Shown piece by piece: positions 17,458 through 26,169 of a stretch of 64,000 nucleotides of DNA. Numbering within the stretch: position 1 is the stretch's first letter; every line of letters starts with the position of its first letter. The stretch comes from Exiguobacterium sibiricum 7-3 (GTDB lineage: Bacteria; Bacillota; Bacilli; Exiguobacteriales; Exiguobacteriaceae), in NCBI RefSeq assembly GCF_000620865.1, contig NZ_KK211190.1, positions 1,439,971 to 1,503,970 of the forward strand, written 5' to 3'. The notes under the pieces were generated by a model. It was not told the origin of the DNA. It saw only the letters and a list, made by a program, of their open reading frames with translations, and made no database searches. The position numbers were made by a program, and so were the translations under genes.

Positions 17458-18500
17458 GCGCTCACCCCCTTATGGCGGTGTCCAAGATGAATTTCCGCGG
17501 TCGTCGAGGGGACGGTCCGTTGAAGACGTTTTGTGAAATAACGGCGTTCGAGCGGCAGATCGTATTCGGAAATCCGGGCAAGGCATTCCATCGTCCGCAG
17601 AAATTGTTCCTTCCCTTTTCCTGAGGGCACGTGATACCACTGACCCTCCCGGTTGACCATTGAAATCCATAAACTGTACGATGCTCCTTGTTTTTCAAGT
17701 TCCCGGATAATCGTCGCAGCACGCGAGAGTAATTTTTCAAAATCACCGCGTAAAGCTAAACCGTCCGCGGACAGACCGTCAATGATGACCGCATAATCAT
17801 GATTGCGCATCCGGTCATATTGATAGGAAAACAGTTCTCCTGTTTTCGCATAAGCCGACCAATAGATCGTCTTCGCATCGCCTGCGTAAGGGACGACCGA
17901 ATGAAAGCTCGAGCGGTCCGTGAACGGGCTCGACCGGTCAATCGTCTCGCCCGGAATCTGGCGCTCATTCCATTCGACCGATGCCGGCGCAAAATCAGGG
18001 AAGACATGACCGAGTTGCTGGATCGGTAACGTCAAATACAACGTCATCAGATGAAATGGATCGGAAATCATGATATCAAACGACTGGATGCGAATCGTTC
18101 CCCGTTTGGCTGCCGTGACGTCGATTTGAAACGGTACGTCGGCCTGACGCGGTACATAGACATGTTGCCGCCAAAACTGACTGCTGGCGTCTTCAATCCG
18201 GACTTGTTCCCCGAGAAGACCGGAGACTGTCACCTTTCCAAGGGAAAACCGTGTCGGATTATGAATTTCAAACGGGATGACAAGCCGATCGTCCCGGAAA
18301 GCCCGGACCGTTTCGACGAGCCGGACGCTCAGACGTTCTCCAAGGTACTCGAGATACTTCGGTAAGAGATAACCATATAACGTGTAGGCGACGAGCAGTG
18401 TCGCAAGCAGGATCGAGCCGTACAGAGTACAGATGCCGGCTGCGACGGCAATCCAAAATAAAATCATCGGATGAAAGGACTTCGGTGTAATCAATTGCAT
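17454..18500 (-). CDS. DUF58 domain protein
   Basis: A 348-residue protein with two hydrophobic segments near the N-terminus (about 10-45) and a DUF58 region at about 190-260. The latter carries the hallmark VVPYAGDAKTIYWSAYAKTG, related to the usual Y-x-x-G-D-x-x-R-x-I-x-W motif. The Arg is replaced by a Lys-containing variant (DAKTIYW). DUF58 proteins have a vWA-like fold and partner with MoxR ATPases. It lies directly after the MoxR gene with a one-base gap. Confidence 0.85.
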   Translation of the reverse strand: MQLITPKSFHPMILFWIAVAAGICTLYGSILLATLLVAYTLYGYLLPKYLEYLGERLSVRLVETVRAFRDDRLVIPFEIHNPTRFSLGKVTVSGLLGEQVRIEDASSQFWRQHVYVPRQADVPFQIDVTAAKRGTIRIQSFDIMISDPFHLMTLYLTLPIQQLGHVFPDFAPASVEWNERQIPGETIDRSSPFTDRSSFHSVVPYAGDAKTIYWSAYAKTGELFSYQYDRMRNHDYAVIIDGLSADGLALRGDFEKLLSRAATIIRELEKQGASYSLWISMVNREGQWYHVPSGKGKEQFLRTMECLARISEYDLPLERRYFTKRLQRTVPSTTAEIHLGHRHKGVSA

Positions 18501-18501
18501 G

Positions 18502-19410
18502 TTACACCTCGGTCGGAACAGTCAACGACTCCAAAATCTGTTGGACCAAGCGACCGTTCGTCATCTTCAATGTCGCCTCGAGTGTCAGGACAAGCCGGTG
18601 GGCAAGCAGCGGATTGGCCAGTTGCTTAATGTCTTCCGGAGTAACATACGTCCGGTCATGCATCCAGGCCCGTGCTCGTGCGGCTTGCAGGAGCGCCAGG
18701 GTAGCTCGGGGACTTGGACCGATTTCGACGTCCCGATGCGCCCGTAAGGCATCACAGACGTCGAGCAGGTAGTCTTCGACGGCGTTTTCGATTGTGACGG
18801 CTTGTACTTCCTGTTTCCAGGTATTCAGTTGCTCGAGTGGCAGCTGGAACGTACTCGGTTGTAAGTGAGCCCCTTGCAACAACGCTTTTTCGACCCGTCG
18901 ATCGAGCGGTGCAAACGACAGTTTAAACAAAAAGCGGTCGAGTTGTGCGTGGGGAAGGGGGAACGTCCCTTGACCGTCAAAAGGATTTTGAGTCGCGATG
19001 ACTAAAAAATGTTGCGGTAACGTATAAGAGGTATCTCCGATCGTGACCTGTGCTTCACCCATCGCTTCGAGTAAGGCGGACTGTGTCCGCGGCGTCGTCC
19101 GGTTAATTTCATCGACAAGGACGATGTTGGCGAACAGCGGACCAAACCGTTGTTCGAATGACCCGGTCAACGGATTAAACAATTCCATTCCGAGCAGATC
19201 GGTCGGTAACGTATCCGCGGTACATTGGATACGGGAAAATTTGGCATCGAGTGTGTTGGCCAGTGATTTGGCGAGTGTCGTTTTTCCGGTACCCGGCCGG
19301 TCTTCGAGTAGCACATGACCTTCCGACAACAGACCGATCAGCAGATGATCTATGACATGTTCTTGTCCGAGGACCGCTTGCTTTAAGTTCGTTCGTAATT
19401 GTTGGAACAT
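18502..19410 (-). CDS. MoxR-family AAA+ ATPase
   Basis: A 302-residue AAA+ protein. Walker A is DRPGTGKTTLAKSLA (about 37-51) and Walker B/sensor-1 is IVLVDEINRTTPRTQSALLE, followed by ATQNPFDGQGTFPLPHAQLDRF, typical of MoxR proteins. A C-terminal AAA lid carries SPRATLALLQAARA. MoxR ATPases act as chaperones that mature or insert partner complexes, here most likely the DUF58 and membrane proteins of the same operon. The site AAAGGGGGA precedes ATG 19410. Confidence 0.92.
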   Translation of the reverse strand: MFQQLRTNLKQAVLGQEHVIDHLLIGLLSEGHVLLEDRPGTGKTTLAKSLANTLDAKFSRIQCTADTLPTDLLGMELFNPLTGSFEQRFGPLFANIVLVDEINRTTPRTQSALLEAMGEAQVTIGDTSYTLPQHFLVIATQNPFDGQGTFPLPHAQLDRFLFKLSFAPLDRRVEKALLQGAHLQPSTFQLPLEQLNTWKQEVQAVTIENAVEDYLLDVCDALRAHRDVEIGPSPRATLALLQAARARAWMHDRTYVTPEDIKQLANPLLAHRLVLTLEATLKMTNGRLVQQILESLTVPTEV

Positions 19411-19529
19411 GGATAAATCCCCCTTTTTGTTTCGTATTCTTAAAGTTTACGAAAATTCAGATAAAACCGCCAGTGATTTAAGTGTGTTTCTCAGATTTAC
19501 TGGTTTTACTAGAAGAGAAACAAAAAAAA

Positions 19530-19552
19530 CCTTGACCGGTTCAGGGTCAAGG
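19530..19552 (-). terminator. Terminator of the satD operon
   Basis: Stem CCTTGACC/GGTCAAGG with an A8 run on its left, giving a U-tract for minus-strand transcripts just after the DUF3006 gene. Confidence 0.85.
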
Positions 19553-19560
19553 AACAGTGT

Positions 19561-19776
19561 TTAGTCTTCAAACAGTTCATCCATTAAGTCATCGATTTGC
19601 CGGCGGCGGTTCTGCGTTTCGTCCCGGAGAATCCGGATTGAACGACCGCGCCATTCGAGCCAATCTCCGATGGTTGCGGCATGGGGCAGGCGCAAACGGG
19701 GGACTTGAATCGTTTCACGGTTCTCTGTCTCACAAATCGCCTGATCTCCGTCAAATTCGGTAACGGTCATCTTCAT
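19561..19776 (-). CDS. DUF3006-type small protein
   Basis: A 71-residue protein with a small beta-rich N-terminus (MTVTEFDGDQAICETENRE) and an acidic helical tail (RQIDDLMDELFED). It has the look and the context of DUF3006 proteins, which are often encoded right after ComEC-like metallo-hydrolases. It starts behind GGAGAGG, 15 bases from the preceding gene. Last gene of the five-gene operon. Function unknown. Confidence 0.7.
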   Translation of the reverse strand: MKMTVTEFDGDQAICETENRETIQVPRLRLPHAATIGDWLEWRGRSIRILRDETQNRRRQIDDLMDELFED

Positions 19777-19791
19777 CGTGCATCCTCTCCT

Positions 19792-20664
19792 TTACTCGGG
19801 ACGTAAGTCGGTCCGGCTTTTGACTTGAATCGTTTGGCCGTTTGACATGTACTGAATGGTGCCCATCCGGTCTGTCCGGTCGACCGTGATGCTTTCCGCT
19901 GCCAGAGCGTTCATGACGGTCGGACGCGGATGACCGTAAGCATTGCCTTTACCGGCTGAAATCAACGCACGTGACGGGTGGACCGCTTGTAAAAACGGGA
20001 TTGAGGAGGACGTATCGGCGCCATGATGACCGATTTTTAACACATCAGCCCTTAAATCCATTCCGGATTCGAGCAAATCCTGTTCCGTCCGAATCGGAGC
20101 GTCTCCCATGAAGAGAAAGCTATTGTCCTGATGAATCAGCTGGACGACCGCGCTCCAACTGTTTAAATCACTTGTCCCGTCACGGAGCGGGGCGAGTAAC
20201 TTTAAACGAACCGCCTCAATCGGAATCACAACCCCGGACTTAGCCGTTTTAATGGTCACGCCTTGTTTTTTTACTGAGAGTAGAAAATCACGGTAGGTTT
20301 CTGTCGTGTGATTGACACGTGGGGCATAGACTTGATCAACAGGCAGAGCATCAAGAATCGTATCCAGTCCGCCGATATGATCTGCGTCCGGATGCGTCGC
20401 GATGACTGCCGTCAAGCGGGTGATACCAAGCGTTTTGAGATAGCGGACGATATCGTCCCCTTTACCGTTGTTCCCACCGTCAATCAGAACCGTATCGTTT
20501 TTCGTCTGAATCAATGTGCTGTCGCCTTGACCGACGTCAAAGCCATAGACATTGATGACCGAAGCCGTATCCGGACGGTCGCCCGGTAGCGGTTCGTCGT
20601 CGCGTGTCATGTAAAAGACGACGATCAGACACAGGGCAAGCAACGCAACGGAACCCCATTTCAT
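19792..20664 (-). CDS. Secreted ComEC/Rec2-like MBL-fold hydrolase
   Basis: A 290-residue protein with one N-terminal hydrophobic segment (about 3-20) and then a metallo-beta-lactamase fold. Motifs: YGFDVGQGDSTLIQ, the metal motif THPDADHIGG (H-x-D-x-D-H), FMGDAP and KIGHHGADTSSS. This layout equals the C-terminal MBL domain of ComEC standing alone, anchored outside the membrane. ComEC-like MBL domains are linked to DNA degradation, though other phosphodiester substrates are possible. It starts two bases after the phosphatase gene. Confidence 0.85.
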   Translation of the reverse strand: MKWGSVALLALCLIVVFYMTRDDEPLPGDRPDTASVINVYGFDVGQGDSTLIQTKNDTVLIDGGNNGKGDDIVRYLKTLGITRLTAVIATHPDADHIGGLDTILDALPVDQVYAPRVNHTTETYRDFLLSVKKQGVTIKTAKSGVVIPIEAVRLKLLAPLRDGTSDLNSWSAVVQLIHQDNSFLFMGDAPIRTEQDLLESGMDLRADVLKIGHHGADTSSSIPFLQAVHPSRALISAGKGNAYGHPRPTVMNALAAESITVDRTDRMGTIQYMSNGQTIQVKSRTDLRPE

Positions 20665-20666
20665 GT

Positions 20667-21245
20667 TTACTCCTCCCGTCTCTCAAACAGATACAACATG
20701 CCGTTGCGTGGATGACCGAAGCGGGGACCGATGTATCCCCGCTTTTTTAATGCAGACCGCATCAAAATCATCATCCCGCCGTGTCCGACGAGCAAAACAC
20801 GTTCGTGTTCCTTTTGTTCAAACGTCAATTGGTTTAATAGGATCGTAATCCGCTCGTTGGCATCCTTGATCTCTGCTTGAATTCGTTTACTGAATGGAGC
20901 GACAAGTCGTCCGATCAACGCCCAGGCGAGGAACGGAAGACGAATCCGCGAGCGGATGGTCGGGAACGGCACTTCACGTAATAAATCCGTCACGATGATG
21001 TCCTTTCCATAAACGCTTTCCGCTGTTTGGACGGCCCGTGGCATACTGCTCGCGTAACAGATCGTCCAGTCGATGTTGCCGAGTTCAACCGGTTGGACAT
21101 CGATCGTCGAGACGTCATAACGCTCAATCCAGGCTTCGATATCGGCTGCGCTGATCCAGCCTTTGGTCGGGTAACCTTCCGTTACCCGGTGGTGTCTGAC
21201 TAATCCAATCTGTTTCATGATTTTACGACGGTCGCTTGCGTCAAG
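20667..21245 (-). CDS. Histidine phosphatase family protein
   Basis: About 183-192 residues. AGAGAGGTGG favours a TTG start at 21245, while the family-like N-terminus (MKQIGLVRHHRV) would start at 21218. RHH replaces the usual RHG; its first His is the expected phosphate acceptor. CYASSMPRAVQTAESVY provides the S-x-x-x-R-x-x-x-T motif and VLLVGHGGMM the second catalytic His. Substrate unknown. It lies between DUF3307 and MBL genes in the satD operon. Confidence 0.8.
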   Translation of the reverse strand, partial: LDASDRRKIMKQIGLVRHHRVTEGYPTKGWISAADIEAWIERYDVSTIDVQPVELGNIDWTICYASSMPRAVQTAESVYGKDIIVTDLLREVPFPTIRSRIRLPFLAWALIGRLVAPFSKRIQAEIKDANERITILLNQLTFEQKEHERVLLVGHGGMMILMRSALKKRGYIGPRFGHPRNGMLYLFERREE

Positions 21246-21293
21246 AAACCGTCCACCTCTCTTTCTATCTCTCAATCTATCGTCTTGCTGTCG

Positions 21294-22088
21294 TTACAGG
21301 GCAAGGCGAATCGCCATCCCGCACAGCAAAGCACCGAGAATGCTCAGTAAACTGCCGATGATATAATATTCCGCAAAGCGGCGGTCGTCAAACTGTTTAA
21401 AGCGGGCTAATGCCTTCAAGGCAATGATGAATCCGATGGCGCCTGTTGCATTGACTGCCACCAGACAGACGATGATGGCCCGTTCGACGAGCCCGATATA
21501 ACGGCCTACACCGTTGATTTCCGTCGTATAACTGCGGGCAGAATCTTCGACTTCATGCGTGACGGACCGCTTCAGACCGTCCAGTTGTTCTTTTCGTGTG
21601 ACCTTCCGCTCAAAATGCGATTCAATCAAGCGGGGTGCGAAGGGGGCAAGCAACGGGGCAATCCCGCGTCCGATCAATTCTGTCGCAATCAAACCCCAGA
21701 CGCTGACCCATAGGATTTGCTCCGGTAACGTAAACGATACCGGCCAAGCGACAGGGGTGAAAAAGAAGACAATCCCCGTCAGAATGGCGATATGGAGCAG
21801 CTGGTCGATCCAAAAGGCAAGGGCCGGGGGCAACAGTCGTTTTAAGGGCGAACCGTCCAGCAAGGCATGTGTGACGATGATTCCGCCACCGATCATCCAG
21901 GCCGTCGGACCAGTCACGTCATCCATCTGGTAAAAGAGTCCGAGGACGGCGGCTGTGCCGATGCTATGTATAGCGAGATGTTCGAGTAATACCCGCAACT
22001 TGCGTTGTTTCGACTTCGCCATCCGTTGACTCTGGAACGGGAAGTCTGCCAGCAGGTGGATGAGGAGCAGGCTTAACAACAAAGTCAT
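21294..22088 (-). CDS. DUF3307 membrane protein
   Basis: A 264-residue protein with about six hydrophobic segments. The N-terminus (LLLIHLLADFPFQSQRMAKSK) matches the DUF3307 pattern with a conserved L-x-D-F-x-x-Q. A charged cytoplasmic stretch (SHFERKVTRKEQLDGLKRS) separates the two membrane halves. Its ATG overlaps the satD stop by 4 bases, so the pair is translationally coupled. DUF3307 and SatD genes are commonly neighbours; the joint role is unknown. Confidence 0.8.
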   Translation of the reverse strand: MTLLLSLLLIHLLADFPFQSQRMAKSKQRKLRVLLEHLAIHSIGTAAVLGLFYQMDDVTGPTAWMIGGGIIVTHALLDGSPLKRLLPPALAFWIDQLLHIAILTGIVFFFTPVAWPVSFTLPEQILWVSVWGLIATELIGRGIAPLLAPFAPRLIESHFERKVTRKEQLDGLKRSVTHEVEDSARSYTTEINGVGRYIGLVERAIIVCLVAVNATGAIGFIIALKALARFKQFDDRRFAEYYIIGSLLSILGALLCGMAIRLAL

Positions 22089-22732
22089 CCGATCGCCTCC
22101 CAGACTTGCAACTGTTTTAAGGCATCAATCAAGGCCTGTTCCAGGCGTTTACGTTGTTTACGTTGGGAGCGGGCAACGAGTTTCGAGACATTCATCCGGG
22201 CATCTTTTTCTTGAAAGCCCATCTTCAAGCCGATTTCTTCATAAGTAGCATCCGGATGCTGATCCATCAGCCGGTGCAATTCGATTTGCCGGTCCGTTTT
22301 ACCGAAATAAGCAGGGTACAGCATCTCGATATAACCGTTCAGCAGGGCGGTCGGCAAATAGGGTGGTCCTGAAAAAGCAATCTGATTTGCGGTCTGTTTT
22401 GCAGCTTCCTGGGCTTCGAAAGCGAAAATAACGGCACTCCCGTTCGCTTCATCAGCATTAGCCGTCGATAACGTCTCATATTGACCGAATCCGATCCCGA
22501 TATAGCCGTTTAGAGGTTGATTCAACAGCATCAATATGAGCGGATAACTAACGGCATATTCGTTGAATACACCAAGCAGACTGTCACCGGACTTGATTTG
22601 AAACGGTACGAGTGCTTCGGGAAAGGCATCGTTCAGCTGATCAGCCAATCGATGTAAATCGGTTAACAATTGTTCTTTACTGGAATAAGCACGGGAATTT
22701 CGAATATCAAATGAAACTGCGACAGCTTGCAT
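22085..22732 (-). CDS. SatD family protein with C-terminal HTH
   Basis: A 215-residue soluble protein starting behind AAGGAGG. The N-terminal 130 residues carry SatD features (AVSFDIRNSRAYSSK, then FQIKSGDSLLGVF), and the C-terminal part holds a helix-turn-helix (DATYEEIGLKMGFQEKDAR, then NVSKLVARSQRKQRKRL). SatD was named for an acid-tolerance locus in streptococci, mechanism unknown. As first gene behind a triple operator, it is a candidate for its own regulator. Confidence 0.8.
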   Translation of the reverse strand: MQAVAVSFDIRNSRAYSSKEQLLTDLHRLADQLNDAFPEALVPFQIKSGDSLLGVFNEYAVSYPLILMLLNQPLNGYIGIGFGQYETLSTANADEANGSAVIFAFEAQEAAKQTANQIAFSGPPYLPTALLNGYIEMLYPAYFGKTDRQIELHRLMDQHPDATYEEIGLKMGFQEKDARMNVSKLVARSQRKQRKRLEQALIDALKQLQVWEAIG

Positions 22733-22745
22733 ACAAATCCTCCTT

Positions 22746-22824
22746 GTTACCGAATATACGGTTACTTATCTATTGTTACCGGTTAAAGGGTAACAATAGA
22801 CGTGTTACTGTATTTAGAGTAACA
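22746..22824 (-). promoter_or_regulatory. Three tandem palindromic operators upstream of satD
   Basis: Three inverted repeats of the form GTTACY-N8-RGTWAC lie at 22746-22765, 22769-22800 and 22803-22824. The middle one is perfect over 12-bp arms (TCTATTGTTACC / GGTAACAATAGA). The third has 7-bp arms, and the first has one mismatch. Their centres (22755.5, 22784.5, 22813.5) are exactly 29 bp apart. The array ends 14 bases from the satD start codon. Confidence 0.8.
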
Positions 22825-22950
22825 GGGAAGCGTAAAAAAACAAAGACAGTTGCGTTCTTTTTTTCTTAAGTTAACATAACATATATTATCAATAGTTAAC
22901 AAATAACGTCTCATAATTAAGGTAAACTCAACATAGTGAGACAAAACAAA

Positions 22951-22974
22951 AAAACACGGGATTAACCGTGTTTT
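22951..22974 (-). terminator. Terminator of the Nudix gene
   Basis: Stem AAAACACGG/CCGTGTTTT with an A-run on the left. The stop codon of the gene lies in the loop. Confidence 0.75.
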
Positions 22975-23432
22975 CGACAATCGTAATGATGTGTCCGTTC
23001 CAAGCGGCTCATCAAACGATCCAGGAAAATATGATGCCGGCGTTCGAGTTGCGTGATTCGTTCAAGCGGTAACCAAGCGAAATGGAAAAAATCACCGCAA
23101 TCTTGACCGTCACCAGCGACACAATGCGTCCATCTGTTTTCCTGACATTCGATATGAGCATGATAGAAATACGTGTAATGCACCCGCATTCGTTCCGGAT
23201 AACGCATTTCTTCTTCACCTACGTACTGGACGGTCGCGAGCGATAAACCGCTTTCCTCGAGCGTTTCCCGAACCGCGGCTTCTTTGGCGATTTCAGCATC
23301 TTCGATTGTGCCGGCAGGAATTTGCCAATCACTGTCTGGAGCGGATTGCGGATGAAAAACAAGTAGTTCCCATCCCTCTGGTTGCTCCCGTGTGATATAG
23401 ATTGCTACTTTTTCGCGTCTTCTGAATTTCAT
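22962..23432 (-). CDS. Nudix hydrolase
   Basis: A 156-residue protein. The start at 23432 is preferred over upstream in-frame starts because GGAGAGG stands 8 bases before it. The Nudix box is complete: GTIEDAEIAKEAAVRETLEE followed by SGL (about 44-66), with the metal-binding Glu pair. It would cleave a nucleoside diphosphate linked to another moiety; the substrate is not readable. Single gene. Confidence 0.88.
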   Translation of the reverse strand: MKFRRREKVAIYITREQPEGWELLVFHPQSAPDSDWQIPAGTIEDAEIAKEAAVRETLEESGLSLATVQYVGEEEMRYPERMRVHYTYFYHAHIECQENRWTHCVAGDGQDCGDFFHFAWLPLERITQLERRHHIFLDRLMSRLERTHHYDCRKHG

Positions 23433-23726
23433 CGTCATCACCTCTCCAGTTGGCAGATGGCACAAAAGCAGCCGAGGAACATGTCCGTAGCTGCTTGATG
23501 AAACGAATCCTATAAGCTAAAGCTCCGAACTGCCCGCTCCACATACTTCGTGGTAATCTTGCCTGACCATTTTCTTTTATTGTAGCGGTTATTGCCGGTC
23601 GTTTCAATTTGTAAACGGGTGATTTGCCGATAATTCGAAGAAAAGTCTGAAAAAGCGGGAAAAACAGACGTCAGAAAGCTAGAAACGAACGGGAAAGAGC
23701 GACTTTACGCCGTATTTCATAAAAAA

Positions 23727-23756
23727 AGACACCCCTCTGCAAAACTGAGGGGCATC
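23727..23756 (-). terminator. Terminator after parC
   Basis: Stem CCCCTC/GAGGGG extended by AGA/TCT, with an A7 run on the left giving a minus-strand U-tract. Confidence 0.75.
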
Positions 23757-23762
23757 TGACCA

Positions 23763-26168
23763 TCAAACGGTATACCAATCGAGAAGCGGACCAAATTTTT
23801 CTTCGTCATAGGCAAACGAACCGTTCGATAACCGGTCGAGGAAGGACAACGATTGGACTTGAATCGTCTTTTCCTGCTCTTTTCCGATCAAAATCAGTTC
23901 TTTTGTTTGGGTAACGTCAATTAATGCTGCGACCTGATGCGGTTTTGATTTTAAGTCGCGTAACAGCTGCGTGCCGCGTAAGGCACGGTTCGAGACTTGG
24001 AACTGGTCAGCAAGGCGCATTTTCTTCAGTGCGCCCCGCTGCGTCAAGAGGACGATATTCGGTGCTTGTTTAAAGCCGATCGCACCGGCAACGACATCCT
24101 GATCACGCAGGTTGATCGCTTTCACACCCGCTGCCCGGACACCCACGACCGGCACGTCGTCTTCCGTGAACCAGAGACCAAATCCGTGCTGGGTCGTTAA
24201 GAACAATTGCTCTTGTCCGGTAGAAACCTTGGCATACAAGACTTCGTCATCAGCCCGTAAACGGACACCTTGAAGTGGTTTTGACTTCCGCTGGGCATTG
24301 TAGTCGCTCAATTTCGAACGTTTGACCATCCCTTGGCGGGTCACGAACAGACAGTGCGATGTCTCGTCAAACGTGCGGACGAGATCAACCGATAAAATCC
24401 GGTCGCCGGAATCAAGCGGCACGAGATTGGCGACGTGTTGTCCCCCGTCCTTCCATTTCGTATCGGGTAACTGATGGACCGGGATCAAAAGATAGTTCCC
24501 CTGGACGGTCCAAACGATTAAGTGATCCGTCGTCATCGCCTGTCCTTGATACAACAGACGATCCTGTTCCTTCATCTCCGGCAAATCATTGGTCGCTCCG
24601 AAAGAACGCATCGAAGACCGCTTGATATAGCCGTTTTTCGAGACGAAGACCATCGTTTCTTCGACGGCAATCATGACTTCTGTCTTCAGTTTCAACTCTT
24701 CGACTTCCGCTTCGACCGTCGAACGCCGGTTATCAGCAACCTGCTCTTTTAAGATTGTTAATTCTTTGATGATCAATCGGTTCCGGGTTTTTTCGTCGTT
24801 GAGAATCTTCTCGAGACGGGTGATTTCTTTTTCGAGTTTCGCCGCTTCGTCCTGCAATTCGACGATATCGGTATTCGTTAACCGATACAATTGAAGCATG
24901 ACGACCGCTTCCGCTTGGCGGTCCGTGAAACTGAACCGTTCAATCAGCTTGTCTTTCGCTTCCGATTTGTTGGAGGCAGACCGAATCAACGCGAGTGTTT
25001 CATCGAGGACCGAAATCGCCGTCATCAAGGCCGAAACGACCTCTTGGCGGCGTTTTGCCTGCTCGAGATCAAACGAAGTCCGGCGGATGACGACATCCTT
25101 GACGTGGCTGAGATAGGCGTCAAGTAACGCGAGAACGCCCATCTGACGCGGTGTCCGCTCGTGGATTGCGACCATGTTGTAGTTATAAGCGACTTGCAGA
25201 TCAGTCTGCTTCAGGTAGAAGTGAAGCACCCCTTCTGCATCCGCTTCTTTTTTCAGCTCAATGACGACACGAAGACCATCACGGTCCGTCTCGTCGCGGA
25301 CTTCCGCGACCCCTTCGACTTTGCGGTCCAGGCGGAGTTCTTCCATCCGTTTGACGAGGTTCGCTTTATTGACTTCATACGGGAGTTCCGTAATCAGGAT
25401 TTGTTGGCGTCCGCCGCGTAACGTTTCGATCGTTGCCCGCGAGCGGATGATGACTTTCCCGCGACCGGTTTCGAACGCTTTTTTGATCCCGTCGAGCCCT
25501 TGGACGACTCCGCCGGTCGGGAAATCAGGACCTTGCATATGCGTCAGTAAATCATCGACGGTATGCACCGTTCCCGAGATTCGGCCAATTGCCGCGTCCA
25601 ACACTTCACCGGCATGGTGCGGCGGGATTTCCGTCGCATAACCGGCCGAAATCCCGGTCGAACCGTTCATCAGAAGGTTCGGTAAGAGGGACGGCAATAC
25701 AAGCGGTTCCTCTGTCGTATCATCAAAGTTCAGCGTGTAATCCACAGTCTGTTTATTGATGCCGTCGAGGATCAAGCTCGAGACTTTCGATAAACGAGCT
25801 TCCGTATAACGCATCGCTGCCGCACTGTCGCCGTCGATCGAGCCGTTGTTTCCCTGCATGTCGACTAACGGATACCGGAGTTTCCACTCCTGACTCAGAC
25901 GGACCATCGCTTCATACACCGATGAATCGCCGTGCGGGTGGTAGTTACCGATGACGACGCCGACCGTTTTCGCGGATTTCCGGTAGGCGCGGTCAAACAA
26001 GTTGCCTTCCGTATGCATCGCGTACAAGATACGGCGTTGAACCGGTTTCAACCCGTCCCGGGCGTCCGGTAAGGCCCGGTCCTGGATGATGTATTTCGAA
26101 TAACGACCGAACCGGTCCCCGACGACTTGCTCGAGGGACAGGTTGAGGATGTTTTGCAGGTTAGACAT
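23763..26168 (-). CDS. parC: DNA topoisomerase IV subunit A
   Basis: An 801-residue type IIA topoisomerase A subunit. The breakage-reunion domain holds [34 protein letters not shown] and the active-site Tyr in [11 protein letters not shown]. The C-terminal half is a beta-pinwheel of repeated blades. It is ParC rather than GyrA because the canonical GyrA box is absent and parE is its neighbour. The quinolone-determining Ser and Glu (HGDSSVYE) are the wild-type residues. With ParE it decatenates daughter chromosomes. It starts one base after the parE stop. Confidence 0.96.
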   Translation of the reverse strand: MSNLQNILNLSLEQVVGDRFGRYSKYIIQDRALPDARDGLKPVQRRILYAMHTEGNLFDRAYRKSAKTVGVVIGNYHPHGDSSVYEAMVRLSQEWKLRYPLVDMQGNNGSIDGDSAAAMRYTEARLSKVSSLILDGINKQTVDYTLNFDDTTEEPLVLPSLLPNLLMNGSTGISAGYATEIPPHHAGEVLDAAIGRISGTVHTVDDLLTHMQGPDFPTGGVVQGLDGIKKAFETGRGKVIIRSRATIETLRGGRQQILITELPYEVNKANLVKRMEELRLDRKVEGVAEVRDETDRDGLRVVIELKKEADAEGVLHFYLKQTDLQVAYNYNMVAIHERTPRQMGVLALLDAYLSHVKDVVIRRTSFDLEQAKRRQEVVSALMTAISVLDETLALIRSASNKSEAKDKLIERFSFTDRQAEAVVMLQLYRLTNTDIVELQDEAAKLEKEITRLEKILNDEKTRNRLIIKELTILKEQVADNRRSTVEAEVEELKLKTEVMIAVEETMVFVSKNGYIKRSSMRSFGATNDLPEMKEQDRLLYQGQAMTTDHLIVWTVQGNYLLIPVHQLPDTKWKDGGQHVANLVPLDSGDRILSVDLVRTFDETSHCLFVTRQGMVKRSKLSDYNAQRKSKPLQGVRLRADDEVLYAKVSTGQEQLFLTTQHGFGLWFTEDDVPVVGVRAAGVKAINLRDQDVVAGAIGFKQAPNIVLLTQRGALKKMRLADQFQVSNRALRGTQLLRDLKSKPHQVAALIDVTQTKELILIGKEQEKTIQVQSLSFLDRLSNGSFAYDEEKFGPLLDWYTV

Positions 26169-26169
26169 A

